From assembly GCA_022447585.1 (NCBI GenBank), contig JAKVAR010000009.1, positions 493,133 through 557,132 on the forward strand: DNA of 64,000 nucleotides, written 5' to 3'. The notes under the pieces are model-generated. The model ran no database searches. It saw only the letters and a list, made by a program, of their open reading frames with translations, and was not told where the DNA came from. Shown piece by piece: positions 29,357 to 37,653 of the stretch. The stretch comes from Crocinitomicaceae bacterium (GTDB taxonomy: Bacteria > Bacteroidota > Bacteroidia > Flavobacteriales_D > Crocinitomicaceae). The position numbers and the translations under genes are program-made. How positions within the stretch are numbered: position 1 is the first letter of the stretch; the number at the start of each line of letters is the position of its first letter.

Positions 29357-30561
29357 TAATAAGCACCTTTCAATTTTTGGACCTTATCGAACTTTCTACA
29401 TTGCGCACCGACCTGATCAATTTCCTTATCCAATAGTTGAACCGTTTTTGAATCTCCTTTTTGATTGTATACCCTTCTCAATTGAAACAACATTGGTAAA
29501 TAGTTAGATGACAATTGTTTTGCTTTTTCATCTTTAGCCTTTAAAACAATCTGCATGCTCAATACATTTTTCCATAGGTCATCATTTCTAGAAAAATTAT
29601 TAAAATCATTCGAGTGATATTCAAAAACTAAGCCTGTAACAAACAATCTTGGCAATACTTTAGAAAAATACTCTTTCGGAATTGTTAACGAAACACTAAC
29701 CCCTTTGTCTTTATTCAAATTACAAAACGAAGTAAAGAAATCTACATCAACCACTTTATTTTTAGGGATTAAATAACCTTTATTTTTTAACTGAGTTCGA
29801 TAGTAGTCACTCTGCATAAAATCCAATGAAACAATTACAACATCCTGTCGAATACCGAGTTTATGTTGCGCATACCAAGCTGAGTAATTGTCATCAAAAC
29901 CATGAGTAATAAGGATTCCATTTGGTCGAACCGATCTTAATAAATCCTTGCCGTATTCCAATGCCGAACTACTTAATCTTTTTGACACGATTAATTTATC
30001 AATGTACTTTATAGCTTCTGCGGTTTCATTTTTAATAATATGAAGGGCTGCTTTTTGCACATGTACATCTGAATTTGAAGGCCTCAACCCTTCAGCAACA
30101 ACTAAATTTTGTTCCCTACTTATATCATGATTACCAGCTGAGTAATTAAAATAGTTATATTCAAAAGAACTCGGAGATGTATTTTCAAAATAATCTACGG
30201 CATTATCCATTTCCGTTTGCTGAGAAGCAGAAGGTGTTCTCTGCGTTCGTTGTGTATTGGACTTAACTTCGTTAATATTAAAATTAGATTCAACTGTCTT
30301 GTATACACTTTGTGCATCCCTTTTCTGATCCTCTTCAGTTTCTTGAGCTTCCTTCACATCAAAAGAACCGTACCTGTGATTTTTATTTTTCTTCTTTAAA
30401 GCCCCTCCCTTCTTTTTCTTTACACTCTCCTTATAAACATTTTGACCTTTAAGCTCTTGAATTGAATCAGGCTTATTAGCAGAATTCTTCTCAGATTCTT
30501 GAACCTGGGCAAAAACAGGCAACCCAACAAGAATTAAAGAAAAAATTAAAATTAATCGCAT
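29356..30561 (-). CDS. Exported protein of unknown function with DUF2723-tail-like segment
   Basis: A 401-residue protein with signal peptide ('MRLILIFSLILVGLPVFAQ'), a Lys/Glu-rich low-complexity stretch (about 20-110), then an ordered C-terminal part. Residues about 215-265 ('ILITHGFDDNYSAWYAQHKL' then 'RQDVVIVSLDF') look like the soluble segment of DUF2723/TMEM260-type membrane proteins, which carry a similar 'NGD..T.PLWY.QE..G.R.DV.VVNL' pattern; here no membrane helices accompany it. It heads the operon with an ECF sigma and anti-sigma-like gene, so it may be part of the sensing path. Function is unknown. Confidence 0.6.
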   Translation of the reverse strand: MRLILIFSLILVGLPVFAQVQESEKNSANKPDSIQELKGQNVYKESVKKKKGGALKKKNKNHRYGSFDVKEAQETEEDQKRDAQSVYKTVESNFNINEVKSNTQRTQRTPSASQQTEMDNAVDYFENTSPSSFEYNYFNYSAGNHDISREQNLVVAEGLRPSNSDVHVQKAALHIIKNETAEAIKYIDKLIVSKRLSSSALEYGKDLLRSVRPNGILITHGFDDNYSAWYAQHKLGIRQDVVIVSLDFMQSDYYRTQLKNKGYLIPKNKVVDVDFFTSFCNLNKDKGVSVSLTIPKEYFSKVLPRLFVTGLVFEYHSNDFNNFSRNDDLWKNVLSMQIVLKAKDEKAKQLSSNYLPMLFQLRRVYNQKGDSKTVQLLDKEIDQVGAQCRKFDKVQKLKGAY

Positions 30562-30633
30562 AATTGACTATTTGAAACCTGTACAACAGACTACAAAATA
30601 CGTTCAATTAATTAGAAAGAAAAATGATTTTAT

Positions 30634-31308
30634 TTAAGTTTCTCCTGTAAAAAGGAACTTATTAGGTGATGTCAAATTAGTTTTAACAGCATACATAACA
30701 ATGCCAGCAGTGTTCTTAACCCCAAGTTTGGACATTATATTTTTACGATGTGTATTAATAGTGTGTGCACTTAAGAAAAGTTTATCAGCAATTTGAGCAT
30801 TTGTAAAACCTTCTGCAATTAAAGTAATTATTTCGCATTCTCTTTTTGAAATCACTACTGCATCGCAAGAAAATGATCCTGTATCAATATCATCCACATT
30901 TAAATTAGCCTCTTGAATCGTTTCTAAAATCGTACCGCAAAAGAACTTCTCACCTTTGGATGTTTCTCGCACGGCATCAAGAATCTCGGGGATAGAGCAA
31001 TCCTTTTTCACATAACTTGTAATGCCAGACCTAAGCGCATCAACTAAAACTTGAGCCGATTGTTCAGGGGTAATTGCCAACAAATTAATATCTGGGTATA
31101 GTGTTTTAATTTGAGGAAGAACATCAATATCAAAACCAGGAGCAGTATAATCTATAATAACAAGATTGGCAGAAAAAGAACTTAACATTTCTAGAAGTTC
31201 ATTTGCAGAATTAGCCTCTCCAACAATATCGACAGGCAGCTCAGAATTTAGAATAAAACGAATTCCTATTCGGACTAAATCATTACTGTCAGCTAATATT
31301 AATTTCAT
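30634..31308 (-). CDS. NarL/LuxR-type response regulator, orphan
   Basis: A 224-residue response regulator. The receiver domain (1-120) keeps the phosphoacceptor D53 ('VIIDYT'), T80 and the K101/K102 pair ('YVKKD'), but the usual second acidic residue after D7 is a serine ('LADSND'). The C-terminal LuxR helix-turn-helix (about 150-210) is complete: 'SKRECEIITLIAEGFTNAQI' and 'SAHTINTHRKNIMSKLGV'. No histidine kinase is nearby. A strong promoter (31333-31362) drives it alone. Confidence 0.9.
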   Translation of the reverse strand: MKLILADSNDLVRIGIRFILNSELPVDIVGEANSANELLEMLSSFSANLVIIDYTAPGFDIDVLPQIKTLYPDINLLAITPEQSAQVLVDALRSGITSYVKKDCSIPEILDAVRETSKGEKFFCGTILETIQEANLNVDDIDTGSFSCDAVVISKRECEIITLIAEGFTNAQIADKLFLSAHTINTHRKNIMSKLGVKNTAGIVMYAVKTNLTSPNKFLFTGET

Positions 31309-31332
31309 TATTTAGAATAAATACAGATAAGG

Positions 31333-31362
31333 CAAATATAGACAAAATAAGATTGTATCAAA
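31333..31362 (-). promoter_or_regulatory. Bacteroidota-type promoter of the response regulator
   Basis: On the minus strand TTTG (31362-31359), an 18-base spacer and TATATTTG (31340-31333) match the TTTG/TAnnTTTG consensus. The -7 element ends 24 bases before the ATG at 31308. The promoter starts right after the ilvE terminator. Confidence 0.75.
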
Positions 31363-31363
31363 C

Positions 31364-31395
31364 AAAAAAAAACTCATCGATACGATGAGTTTTTT
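31364..31395 (-). terminator. Rho-independent terminator of ilvE
   Basis: Perfect 8-bp stem (31372-31379 with 31383-31390) with a three-base loop, flanked by an A-run (31364-31372) and a T-run (31390-31395), so it can act on both strands. It lies about 20 bases after the ilvE stop. Confidence 0.85.
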
Positions 31396-31413
31396 AAAGA
31401 TTTTAATCGCAGA

Positions 31414-32484
31414 TTAAACAGATTGACACCAATTCAAAACGTCTTCAGCTTTACCTACCTTAAGGTCATTTAAATAACGACTTATCTTATTCGACACCTC
31501 TCTACTTCCTACACTTGGAAGTTCGTATAACTCACCTCTAAATCCAATCTTAGCAATTGGAGCAATAGTTGCAGCAGTTCCAGCTCCAAAAGCATCCGTT
31601 ACTCTCCCCTCTTTAAGTGCCTCCACTATTTCTTCAACCGTAATTTTTCTTTCCTCAACCGCAAGCCCCCAATGCTCAGCTAATTCTACAACTGATCTTT
31701 TAGTTATTCCTTTTAAGATTGTATCAGAATCTTCGGCAGGTGTTATCAACTTACCATCAACAATAAACATAACATTCATTGTTCCCGACTCTTCAATATA
31801 TTTATGCTCAATTCCATCTGTCCAAATCAACTGATGGAAACCTTCCTCATTACCTTTTTTAGCAGGATACAAAGATGCGGCATAATTACCAGCAGTTTTA
31901 GCCCTACCAACACCACCATAAGCAGCTCTAGTATAATGCTCTTCGATTTTAACATTAACTGGGTCAGAATAATAAACACCGACGGGGCATGTAAAAATCA
32001 TGAATGTATAGGTATCAGAAGGCTTGATTCCAATAAAATCGTCCGTAGCAAACATAAACGGTCTAATATATAAAGAATACCCCTCCTTGTTTGGAATCCA
32101 ATCTCTATCTATGTCCACAATTTTCTTTACTAAATCTGTAAATATCGCTTCGGGAATAACAGGCATACACATACGTTCACTAGACTCAGCAAATCGCTTA
32201 GCATTCATATCTGGTCTAAACAATAATACATCACCTTCATCAGTACGATTTGCTTTCATTCCTTCAAAAATTGACTGACCATAATGAATAGCGGATGTCG
32301 CCGGATGCAAAGACAAAGACTCAAATGGCCTAATCTCTGGTATTCCCCATTGACCATCTGCGTAGTTCATTACTAACATATGGTCAGAAAAAACTTTTCC
32401 AAAAGGAAGGTTTTCCCAGTCAACGTTTTTAATTTTTGAATTTTGCGTTTTATTAATTTTGATTGATAAAGTCTCGTCTAACAT
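31414..32484 (-). CDS. ilvE: Branched-chain amino acid aminotransferase
   Basis: A 356-residue class IV PLP aminotransferase that interconverts branched-chain amino acids and their keto acids. The start chosen is the ATG at 32484 ('MLDETLSIKINKT'), which fits family length; upstream codons from 32532 are unlikely. Landmarks are 'SAIHYGQSIFEGMKA' (about residue 60), the PLP lysine in 'GRAKTAGNYAASLYPAKKG' and 'EESGTMNVMFIV' plus 'FGAGTAATIAPI' towards the C-terminus. It is a single gene with its own terminator. Confidence 0.95.
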   Translation of the reverse strand: MLDETLSIKINKTQNSKIKNVDWENLPFGKVFSDHMLVMNYADGQWGIPEIRPFESLSLHPATSAIHYGQSIFEGMKANRTDEGDVLLFRPDMNAKRFAESSERMCMPVIPEAIFTDLVKKIVDIDRDWIPNKEGYSLYIRPFMFATDDFIGIKPSDTYTFMIFTCPVGVYYSDPVNVKIEEHYTRAAYGGVGRAKTAGNYAASLYPAKKGNEEGFHQLIWTDGIEHKYIEESGTMNVMFIVDGKLITPAEDSDTILKGITKRSVVELAEHWGLAVEERKITVEEIVEALKEGRVTDAFGAGTAATIAPIAKIGFRGELYELPSVGSREVSNKISRYLNDLKVGKAEDVLNWCQSV

Positions 32485-32567
32485 ACCTTGATTTGTTAGT
32501 TGCGAAAGTACGCAGAATACGTGAATTTTCAAATAGCAATTCTATAATAATGAATAAATTATTTGAG

Positions 32568-32575
32568 TAAATTTG
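32568..32575 (+). promoter_or_regulatory. Possible -7 promoter element of recQ
   Basis: TAAATTTG matches TAnnTTTG and ends 16 bases before the TTG start of the RecQ gene. No TTG is found at the expected -33 distance. Confidence 0.4.
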
Positions 32576-32591
32576 GAGTTTGAATTAAATT

Positions 32592-34472
32592 TTGACTAGA
32601 AGTAGGGAAATATTAAGTAGATACTGGGGTTACAATAGCTTCAGACCACTGCAAGAAGAAATTGTGGACAGCGTAATCTATGGATATGACACCCTTGCTA
32701 TACTTCCTACAGGCGGCGGTAAATCAATTTGCTTTCAAGTACCTGGGATTGCTTTAGACGGAATAACCTTGGTGATTTCTCCATTAATAGCTTTAATGGA
32801 AGACCAAGTAAATGCGTTAAACTCCAAAGGCTTAAAAGCGAGCCTTTTGGCTAGCTCAATGAGTTATAGAGAAATTGATACCACACTTGACAATGCTCGC
32901 TTTGGAAACACACAATTCCTCTACACATCGCCAGAGCGATTAAAATCAGATCTTTTTATTGAGCGTTTTAAGCAAATGAATGTAGGATTAATTGTAGTAG
33001 ATGAAGCCCATTGCATTTCAGAATGGGGACATGATTTCAGGCCAGCATACAGGGAAATAAACCAACTAAGACAGTTCCACCCAAATACGGCGGTAATAGC
33101 ATTAACAGCATCTGCAACTGACAGGGTAAAAAAAGATATAATTAAAGAACTTAACCTTAAAAAGGTCCGTAAATTTGAAGGGAACTTAGAGCGAAACAAT
33201 ATCAGCTATCAAGTGATTGCTTCAGAAAATAAGCTAAATCAAATAACTGATTTTGTGCAATCGCGCAATAATCAAAGTGGAATCATTTATTGCCAGACTA
33301 GGAAAAGTGTAAAACAAGTTGTAACTCATTTAAGAGCATTAAAGTTAAACGCCGGCTTTTATCATGGAGGATTAGAACCTGATGATAGAAAATACATGCT
33401 TGAAAACTGGATGAACAACAACATACAAGTAATGGTGGCTACCAATGCTTTCGGCATGGGCATAGATAAACCTGATGTTCGTTTTGTTCTGCATTATGAA
33501 GTTCCAAACAATATCGAAGCCTATTACCAAGAAGCAGGAAGAGCAGGGAGAGATAATAAAGAATCTCAAGCAATAGCGTATTGGGAGGAAAAGGATTTGG
33601 ATAAGATGAGAACTCAACTAACCCAAAAATATCCTGATTTAGATCGTGTTAAACATATTTACAATGCTGTTTGTAATTATTTGAATATTGCTATTGGATC
33701 TGGTGAACAAGAAACTTATGAGTTTGACATCCGAAGGTTTCACACTTCCTTCAATATCCCTGTATCCGAAGCATATTATTCATTAAAGCTTCTGCAGTTA
33801 AATGGAACAATAAATTTTACCGAAAATGGCTTCCACCCTACTCGATTAAAGATTGCAATTGGTAATGCAGCCCTATATAAATTTCAAGTTGCACATGATC
33901 AAATAGCCAGTCTAGTAACAATATTAACACGAAGTTATCCCGGTATTTTTGATCGATTTATTACTATAAATGAAGTCGAATTATCTAACCGATTAAAAAT
34001 ATCAAAAGCTGATTTCACTAAAAGATTGAAATTCTTGGAACAGTATGGGGTAATAGATGTTAATTATCAATCTTACCTTCCCAAAATCACATTACTAATT
34101 GAACGCTTACCTGATGGTCATTTAACTATTAGAAAAGATGTTTATGCTACTCGAAAAGAAGTTGAAGAACAAAAACTTGAATCAATAGTAAACTACATTA
34201 AAAAAGACCGCTGTCGATCTCAACAGATTAGCGAATATTTCGATTCCAAAGGCGTAGAGTGTGGAAAGTGCGATGTTTGTAAAGTAAACAAGGGGGCCAA
34301 TTACACTTTTCAAGAATTAATCGAAGTTGTACCAACAATTCTTCCTTTAAAGCTAACTCAAATCACAAATAAACTAGAAATCAATCAAGAATTAGCTAAG
34401 CGTGTTTTAAGAGAACTGATTTTACAAGAAGTTGTAAAATTCGAAGAAGAAGAATTTAAACTTAATTCTTAA
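32592..34472 (+). CDS. recQ: RecQ family ATP-dependent DNA helicase with C-terminal zinc cluster
   Basis: A 626-residue superfamily 2 DNA helicase (3' to 5'). Walker A 'LPTGGGKSICFQVPG' is near residue 41, the DEAH box in 'VVDEAHCISEWGHDF' and motif VI in 'YYQEAGRAGRDN'. The zinc ligands C541, C557, C560 and C563 ('CGKCDVCK') lie near the C-terminus, after a winged-helix-like region, rather than directly behind the helicase core as in E. coli RecQ; no HRDC domain is seen. This is the shorter RecQ form known in Bacteroidota. Start is TTG at 32592: a stop lies two codons upstream and no ATG is available. Confidence 0.92.
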   Translation: MTRSREILSRYWGYNSFRPLQEEIVDSVIYGYDTLAILPTGGGKSICFQVPGIALDGITLVISPLIALMEDQVNALNSKGLKASLLASSMSYREIDTTLDNARFGNTQFLYTSPERLKSDLFIERFKQMNVGLIVVDEAHCISEWGHDFRPAYREINQLRQFHPNTAVIALTASATDRVKKDIIKELNLKKVRKFEGNLERNNISYQVIASENKLNQITDFVQSRNNQSGIIYCQTRKSVKQVVTHLRALKLNAGFYHGGLEPDDRKYMLENWMNNNIQVMVATNAFGMGIDKPDVRFVLHYEVPNNIEAYYQEAGRAGRDNKESQAIAYWEEKDLDKMRTQLTQKYPDLDRVKHIYNAVCNYLNIAIGSGEQETYEFDIRRFHTSFNIPVSEAYYSLKLLQLNGTINFTENGFHPTRLKIAIGNAALYKFQVAHDQIASLVTILTRSYPGIFDRFITINEVELSNRLKISKADFTKRLKFLEQYGVIDVNYQSYLPKITLLIERLPDGHLTIRKDVYATRKEVEEQKLESIVNYIKKDRCRSQQISEYFDSKGVECGKCDVCKVNKGANYTFQELIEVVPTILPLKLTQITNKLEINQELAKRVLRELILQEVVKFEEEEFKLNS

Positions 34473-35262
34473 TCATCGATTTCAAGTCATGTACTTCTTT
34501 CTGAAGTGTTTTTAGAGATTTCGATAGGTCATTATCATCTAATCTAACATCAGGAAGTTCTGGCGAAATATAATTAACAAACTTCCAAATTTCCAGAATA
34601 CTATTCGCATGAACCAGATATGGCTGATAAAATGTATTCGTCGAGCATAACTGGAATGATTGTTCTGAACTCAATAAATTATGTACAACCTTAAAAACAA
34701 TCCCATCATCCTTAGTCACAACAACGCATGGCGTTCCTGACCGAATAGACATCCAATTCTGCACAAACTCACCGACAACAAAAGACCCTTCCACAACTGG
34801 TGGCATCGAATCTCCTTTAATGGGAAAAGATCTATACTTTCTATCTTTGGATAAGAATGGTAAATGAAACGTTGGTAAAACTTTCAAATAATCCGGATCG
34901 GCATATCCTGCAGTATACCCTGCACTTGCTTTTACAGGTATAAGTTCAATTACATCTTCATTATTCTCATCAATCATTGCGGTTAAAACACGAAGCTTGC
35001 TCCCTTTGACATCCGCACTCAATCCCTTATCAATCTTGATCCACTCGCTTTCTCTGTATTTCTCAAAATCATTTCGAACTAAATCATCTATAGAAACTTT
35101 AAAATAATCACTAAGTAAAATTAGACTATCCAGGTTGGGTTGAGCAACATTGTTTTCATAACCAGAATATGAACTTCTTGTCAAACCAAGCTCTTTTGCC
35201 ACCTCCTCTTGAGATTTACGTAATCTATTTCGAAGTAATTTTAAATTTTGTCCTACAGCCAT
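34462..35262 (-). CDS. XRE-type repressor with S24 (LexA-like) peptidase domain
   Basis: A 266-residue regulator: helix-turn-helix at about residues 5-60 ('SQEEVAKELGLTRSSYSGYE') and an S24 peptidase domain at about 105-225. The likely self-cleavage site is the Ala-Gly at 114-115 ('VKASAGYTAGY'), the nucleophile S152 ('IKGDSMPP') and the general base K191 ('IVFKVVHN'). A coiled-coil-like tail closes the protein. Such proteins act as DNA-damage-sensitive repressors. It overlaps the 3' end of recQ by 11 bases in convergent orientation. No prophage genes lie nearby. Confidence 0.88.
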   Translation of the reverse strand: MAVGQNLKLLRNRLRKSQEEVAKELGLTRSSYSGYENNVAQPNLDSLILLSDYFKVSIDDLVRNDFEKYRESEWIKIDKGLSADVKGSKLRVLTAMIDENNEDVIELIPVKASAGYTAGYADPDYLKVLPTFHLPFLSKDRKYRSFPIKGDSMPPVVEGSFVVGEFVQNWMSIRSGTPCVVVTKDDGIVFKVVHNLLSSEQSFQLCSTNTFYQPYLVHANSILEIWKFVNYISPELPDVRLDDNDLSKSLKTLQKEVHDLKSMIKN

Positions 35263-35334
35263 GTTTAATATTTCGTCAATTATTTGGTGGAAAATTAATC
35301 ATTTCTTAGAATACAAGCAAACTTTGACAGAAAT

Positions 35335-36207
35335 TTAATCACGGAATTTAATTGGAACCCCCTTAACTTTACTAAGAACAGATATAAATTCTGCACCTAG
35401 AAAAATAATCTGAGATGAATAATACACCCAAACCAATATAAGTAACATTGCACCAGCACCCCCTCCATTTGCCGCAAAAAAGTAGTTCGTTAAATAATAC
35501 TTCAAAGCCAATTGACCAAAATACAATAGTAAACTAGTTAAAACACCTCCTATGATAGCCATTTTCCAAACCACCTTGCCATCATGCAGATACTTAAAAA
35601 TGAAACTAAAAACAATTAGATTGGTTAAGACTGGAATTCCATGTCGAGCAAAACTCGAAAATACCCAATTAACCAACTCCACATCCCTGAAAAAATCATG
35701 ACCAATAGACAAAAAGACTGTTTCAGCAAAGTAAATAACTACTGCAAGTACTGTAAATCCAACAATAAAACTCATTGAAATCAATCTTGACAAAACACTT
35801 CTGATAATCATTCTTTTACGTCCAATTTTAGTCTTTTCAATCCCATAAAATATATTGATACTCTTCTTCAATGAATTGAATATAACCGAACAAGAAAACA
35901 TTAAGGTAAGAACTCCGACCAATTGTAATACAACACTGCTCTCTGCAACATCCACATTATCCAAAAAACTGATTATACCACTCACATCGTCAATCCCGAC
36001 ACGATCATGAAGCAATTCAGTGATCAGACCAATTATCACATCCTGTCCAACAAGCCCCCCGATGTATGTTATACTTAAATACAACACAGGAACTAGAGCT
36101 AATAGCGCATAATAAGCTAATGCAGCACCATGCATTAATGGTTGCTTCGCCAGGAATTGAGTAAAGATAGAAACAACAATATTTCTTATTTCAGGTAAAC
36201 TCAGCAT
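35335..36207 (-). CDS. YihY/BrkB family inner-membrane protein
   Basis: A 290-residue membrane protein with six predicted helices. The family features 'HGAALAYYALLALVPVLYLS' at the N-terminus, 'LLLYFGQLALKYYLTNY' and 'GAGAMLLILVWVYYSSQIIF' at the C-terminus are all present. YihY/BrkB proteins are widespread with no established molecular role (earlier mislabelled ribonuclease BN). It overlaps the upstream ABC ATPase gene by seven bases. Confidence 0.9.
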   Translation of the reverse strand: MLSLPEIRNIVVSIFTQFLAKQPLMHGAALAYYALLALVPVLYLSITYIGGLVGQDVIIGLITELLHDRVGIDDVSGIISFLDNVDVAESSVVLQLVGVLTLMFSCSVIFNSLKKSINIFYGIEKTKIGRKRMIIRSVLSRLISMSFIVGFTVLAVVIYFAETVFLSIGHDFFRDVELVNWVFSSFARHGIPVLTNLIVFSFIFKYLHDGKVVWKMAIIGGVLTSLLLYFGQLALKYYLTNYFFAANGGGAGAMLLILVWVYYSSQIIFLGAEFISVLSKVKGVPIKFRD

Positions 36208-37124
36208 ATCTTTCTAATTTTAATCCTTGAAACATTCTCCATCGATTCGTTCGAGGTCAACATGACTTCTTCTAAGTTATTGGTCATAAAATAATTGAAT
36301 ACTACAAGTCCAGTATCAATTGACCTAATAAACTTCAAATTAATACCATCATCCTCAATTAACTCATATTGATTAGGTCTAAAAAGTAGATTTTCACCAT
36401 TTACTTGAATTGAATTAATTGGACCCATCAATTCTGCTTCATTAACATTTCTAGGAGCATAATAAAACTCCTTAACACGAGACTTCCTTTCAACTTGACC
36501 ATTATTGAAATAGAGAATTTGATTTACAAACCCCATCAATTCACTTCCGTCATGAGAAACAATTATCAATATAACTCCTTGAATCTCGTTTAAGTGCTTC
36601 AAATAAGTAATGATCTTATACTTCAAGCGTTGGTCTAAATGAACAAATGGCTCATCTAACATTAAAACCTTAGGCTCGTTTGCTAACGCCCTTGCAATGG
36701 CTAATCTCTGTTGTTCACCACCTGATAAAAACCTAGCCTTTCTAGTACGGATATCATCAAGTTCGACAAGTTCCAAATACTCAGTAACCAACTCTTCTTG
36801 AATATCCTTATGACGGGATAATACTTTCTCTTTAACATTCTCTTCTACTGAATGATATGGTTCTAAAGCAAAATCTTGATTCACTAATTGAATATCATCA
36901 TATCCCGGAATCAGTTTCTGAGAAGGTCCGATTAATTTCTCCCCCTCGAACTCAACAAAACCAGAATTTGAATCTTGAAAAGCCGATGCAACCTTTAGGA
37001 AAGACGTCTTACCAGCACCGCTTCTGCCAACTATTCCATAAATCTCAGAATCCTTAAATTCAAATGAAACATCATTCAAAACCAAATCATCATGGATAAG
37101 GCTCACATTATGTACTTTAAGCAT
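36201..37124 (-). CDS. ABC transporter ATP-binding protein without cognate permease
   Basis: About 307 residues from the ATG at 37124. ABC ATPase with Walker A 'GRSGAGKTSFLK' (near residue 33), signature 'LSGGEQQRLAIARAL', Walker B 'KVLMLDEPFVHLD' and switch His in 'IIVSHDGSE'. After about residue 225 a beta-rich C-terminal domain resembles the regulatory (TOBE-like) tails of importer ATPases. No permease or binding protein gene is adjacent: neighbours are YihY and an unknown small gene. Substrate unknown. Confidence 0.85.
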   Translation of the reverse strand: MLKVHNVSLIHDDLVLNDVSFEFKDSEIYGIVGRSGAGKTSFLKVASAFQDSNSGFVEFEGEKLIGPSQKLIPGYDDIQLVNQDFALEPYHSVEENVKEKVLSRHKDIQEELVTEYLELVELDDIRTRKARFLSGGEQQRLAIARALANEPKVLMLDEPFVHLDQRLKYKIITYLKHLNEIQGVILIIVSHDGSELMGFVNQILYFNNGQVERKSRVKEFYYAPRNVNEAELMGPINSIQVNGENLLFRPNQYELIEDDGINLKFIRSIDTGLVVFNYFMTNNLEEVMLTSNESMENVSRIKIRKIC

Positions 37125-37545
37125 GTTCAATCAATTCCTTAGGAAACTCTTGAGCCGCAATATAAATACCAGGTAAAGGATTTGACATAGGCTCATAATC
37201 TTTTAAATAAACCTTGAGTATCATTTGTCCGTCTTCTGTAATTTCAAATGAATCCATTATTGACTTAGAACATCCAACATAGGTCTTTGTGCCATCATTT
37301 GAATTTATTTCAAACAAATTCATAGCGTTAACGTCATATGAAAACGGACCATCATCAGTTTCTCCCGATAACGGATAAATTACATCTTCTAATACCTCTA
37401 TCGAATCGACATCAGTTGTTATGTTCAATTCGTCCTCCCACTCATATTTACGATTTAACTCAGATTCTTCACCATTATAATTCGCATCTGCATGTTCCTT
37501 AGAAAAATGCTCATTAAGAAGATAAAAGTGTATTGTACATTTCAT
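37117..37545 (-). CDS. Hypothetical acidic protein
   Basis: A 142-residue soluble acidic protein without signal peptide or membrane segment. It is mainly beta-predicted ('CTIHFYLLNEHF', 'GQMILKVYLKDYEPM') and ends 'ELIEHA'. I do not recognise a family. It begins the leftward run to the ABC ATPase and YihY and overlaps the ATPase start by eight bases, so the three are probably one operon. Confidence 0.65.
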   Translation of the reverse strand: MKCTIHFYLLNEHFSKEHADANYNGEESELNRKYEWEDELNITTDVDSIEVLEDVIYPLSGETDDGPFSYDVNAMNLFEINSNDGTKTYVGCSKSIMDSFEITEDGQMILKVYLKDYEPMSNPLPGIYIAAQEFPKELIEHA

Positions 37546-37624
37546 AATAACAGAATATCTAACAAAAATATCAACTTTATTTAGATTAAAATAAGATTTT
37601 AAAGTGTCGGATTATCGATTTAAT

Positions 37625-37632
37625 TACATTTG
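37625..37632 (+). promoter_or_regulatory. Possible -7 promoter element of the rRNA methyltransferase gene
   Basis: TACATTTG (TAnnTTTG) lies 21 bases before the ATG at 37654. No clear TTG is found 17-20 bases further upstream. Confidence 0.45.
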
Positions 37633-37653
37633 CCACCACATTTACCATACGCA

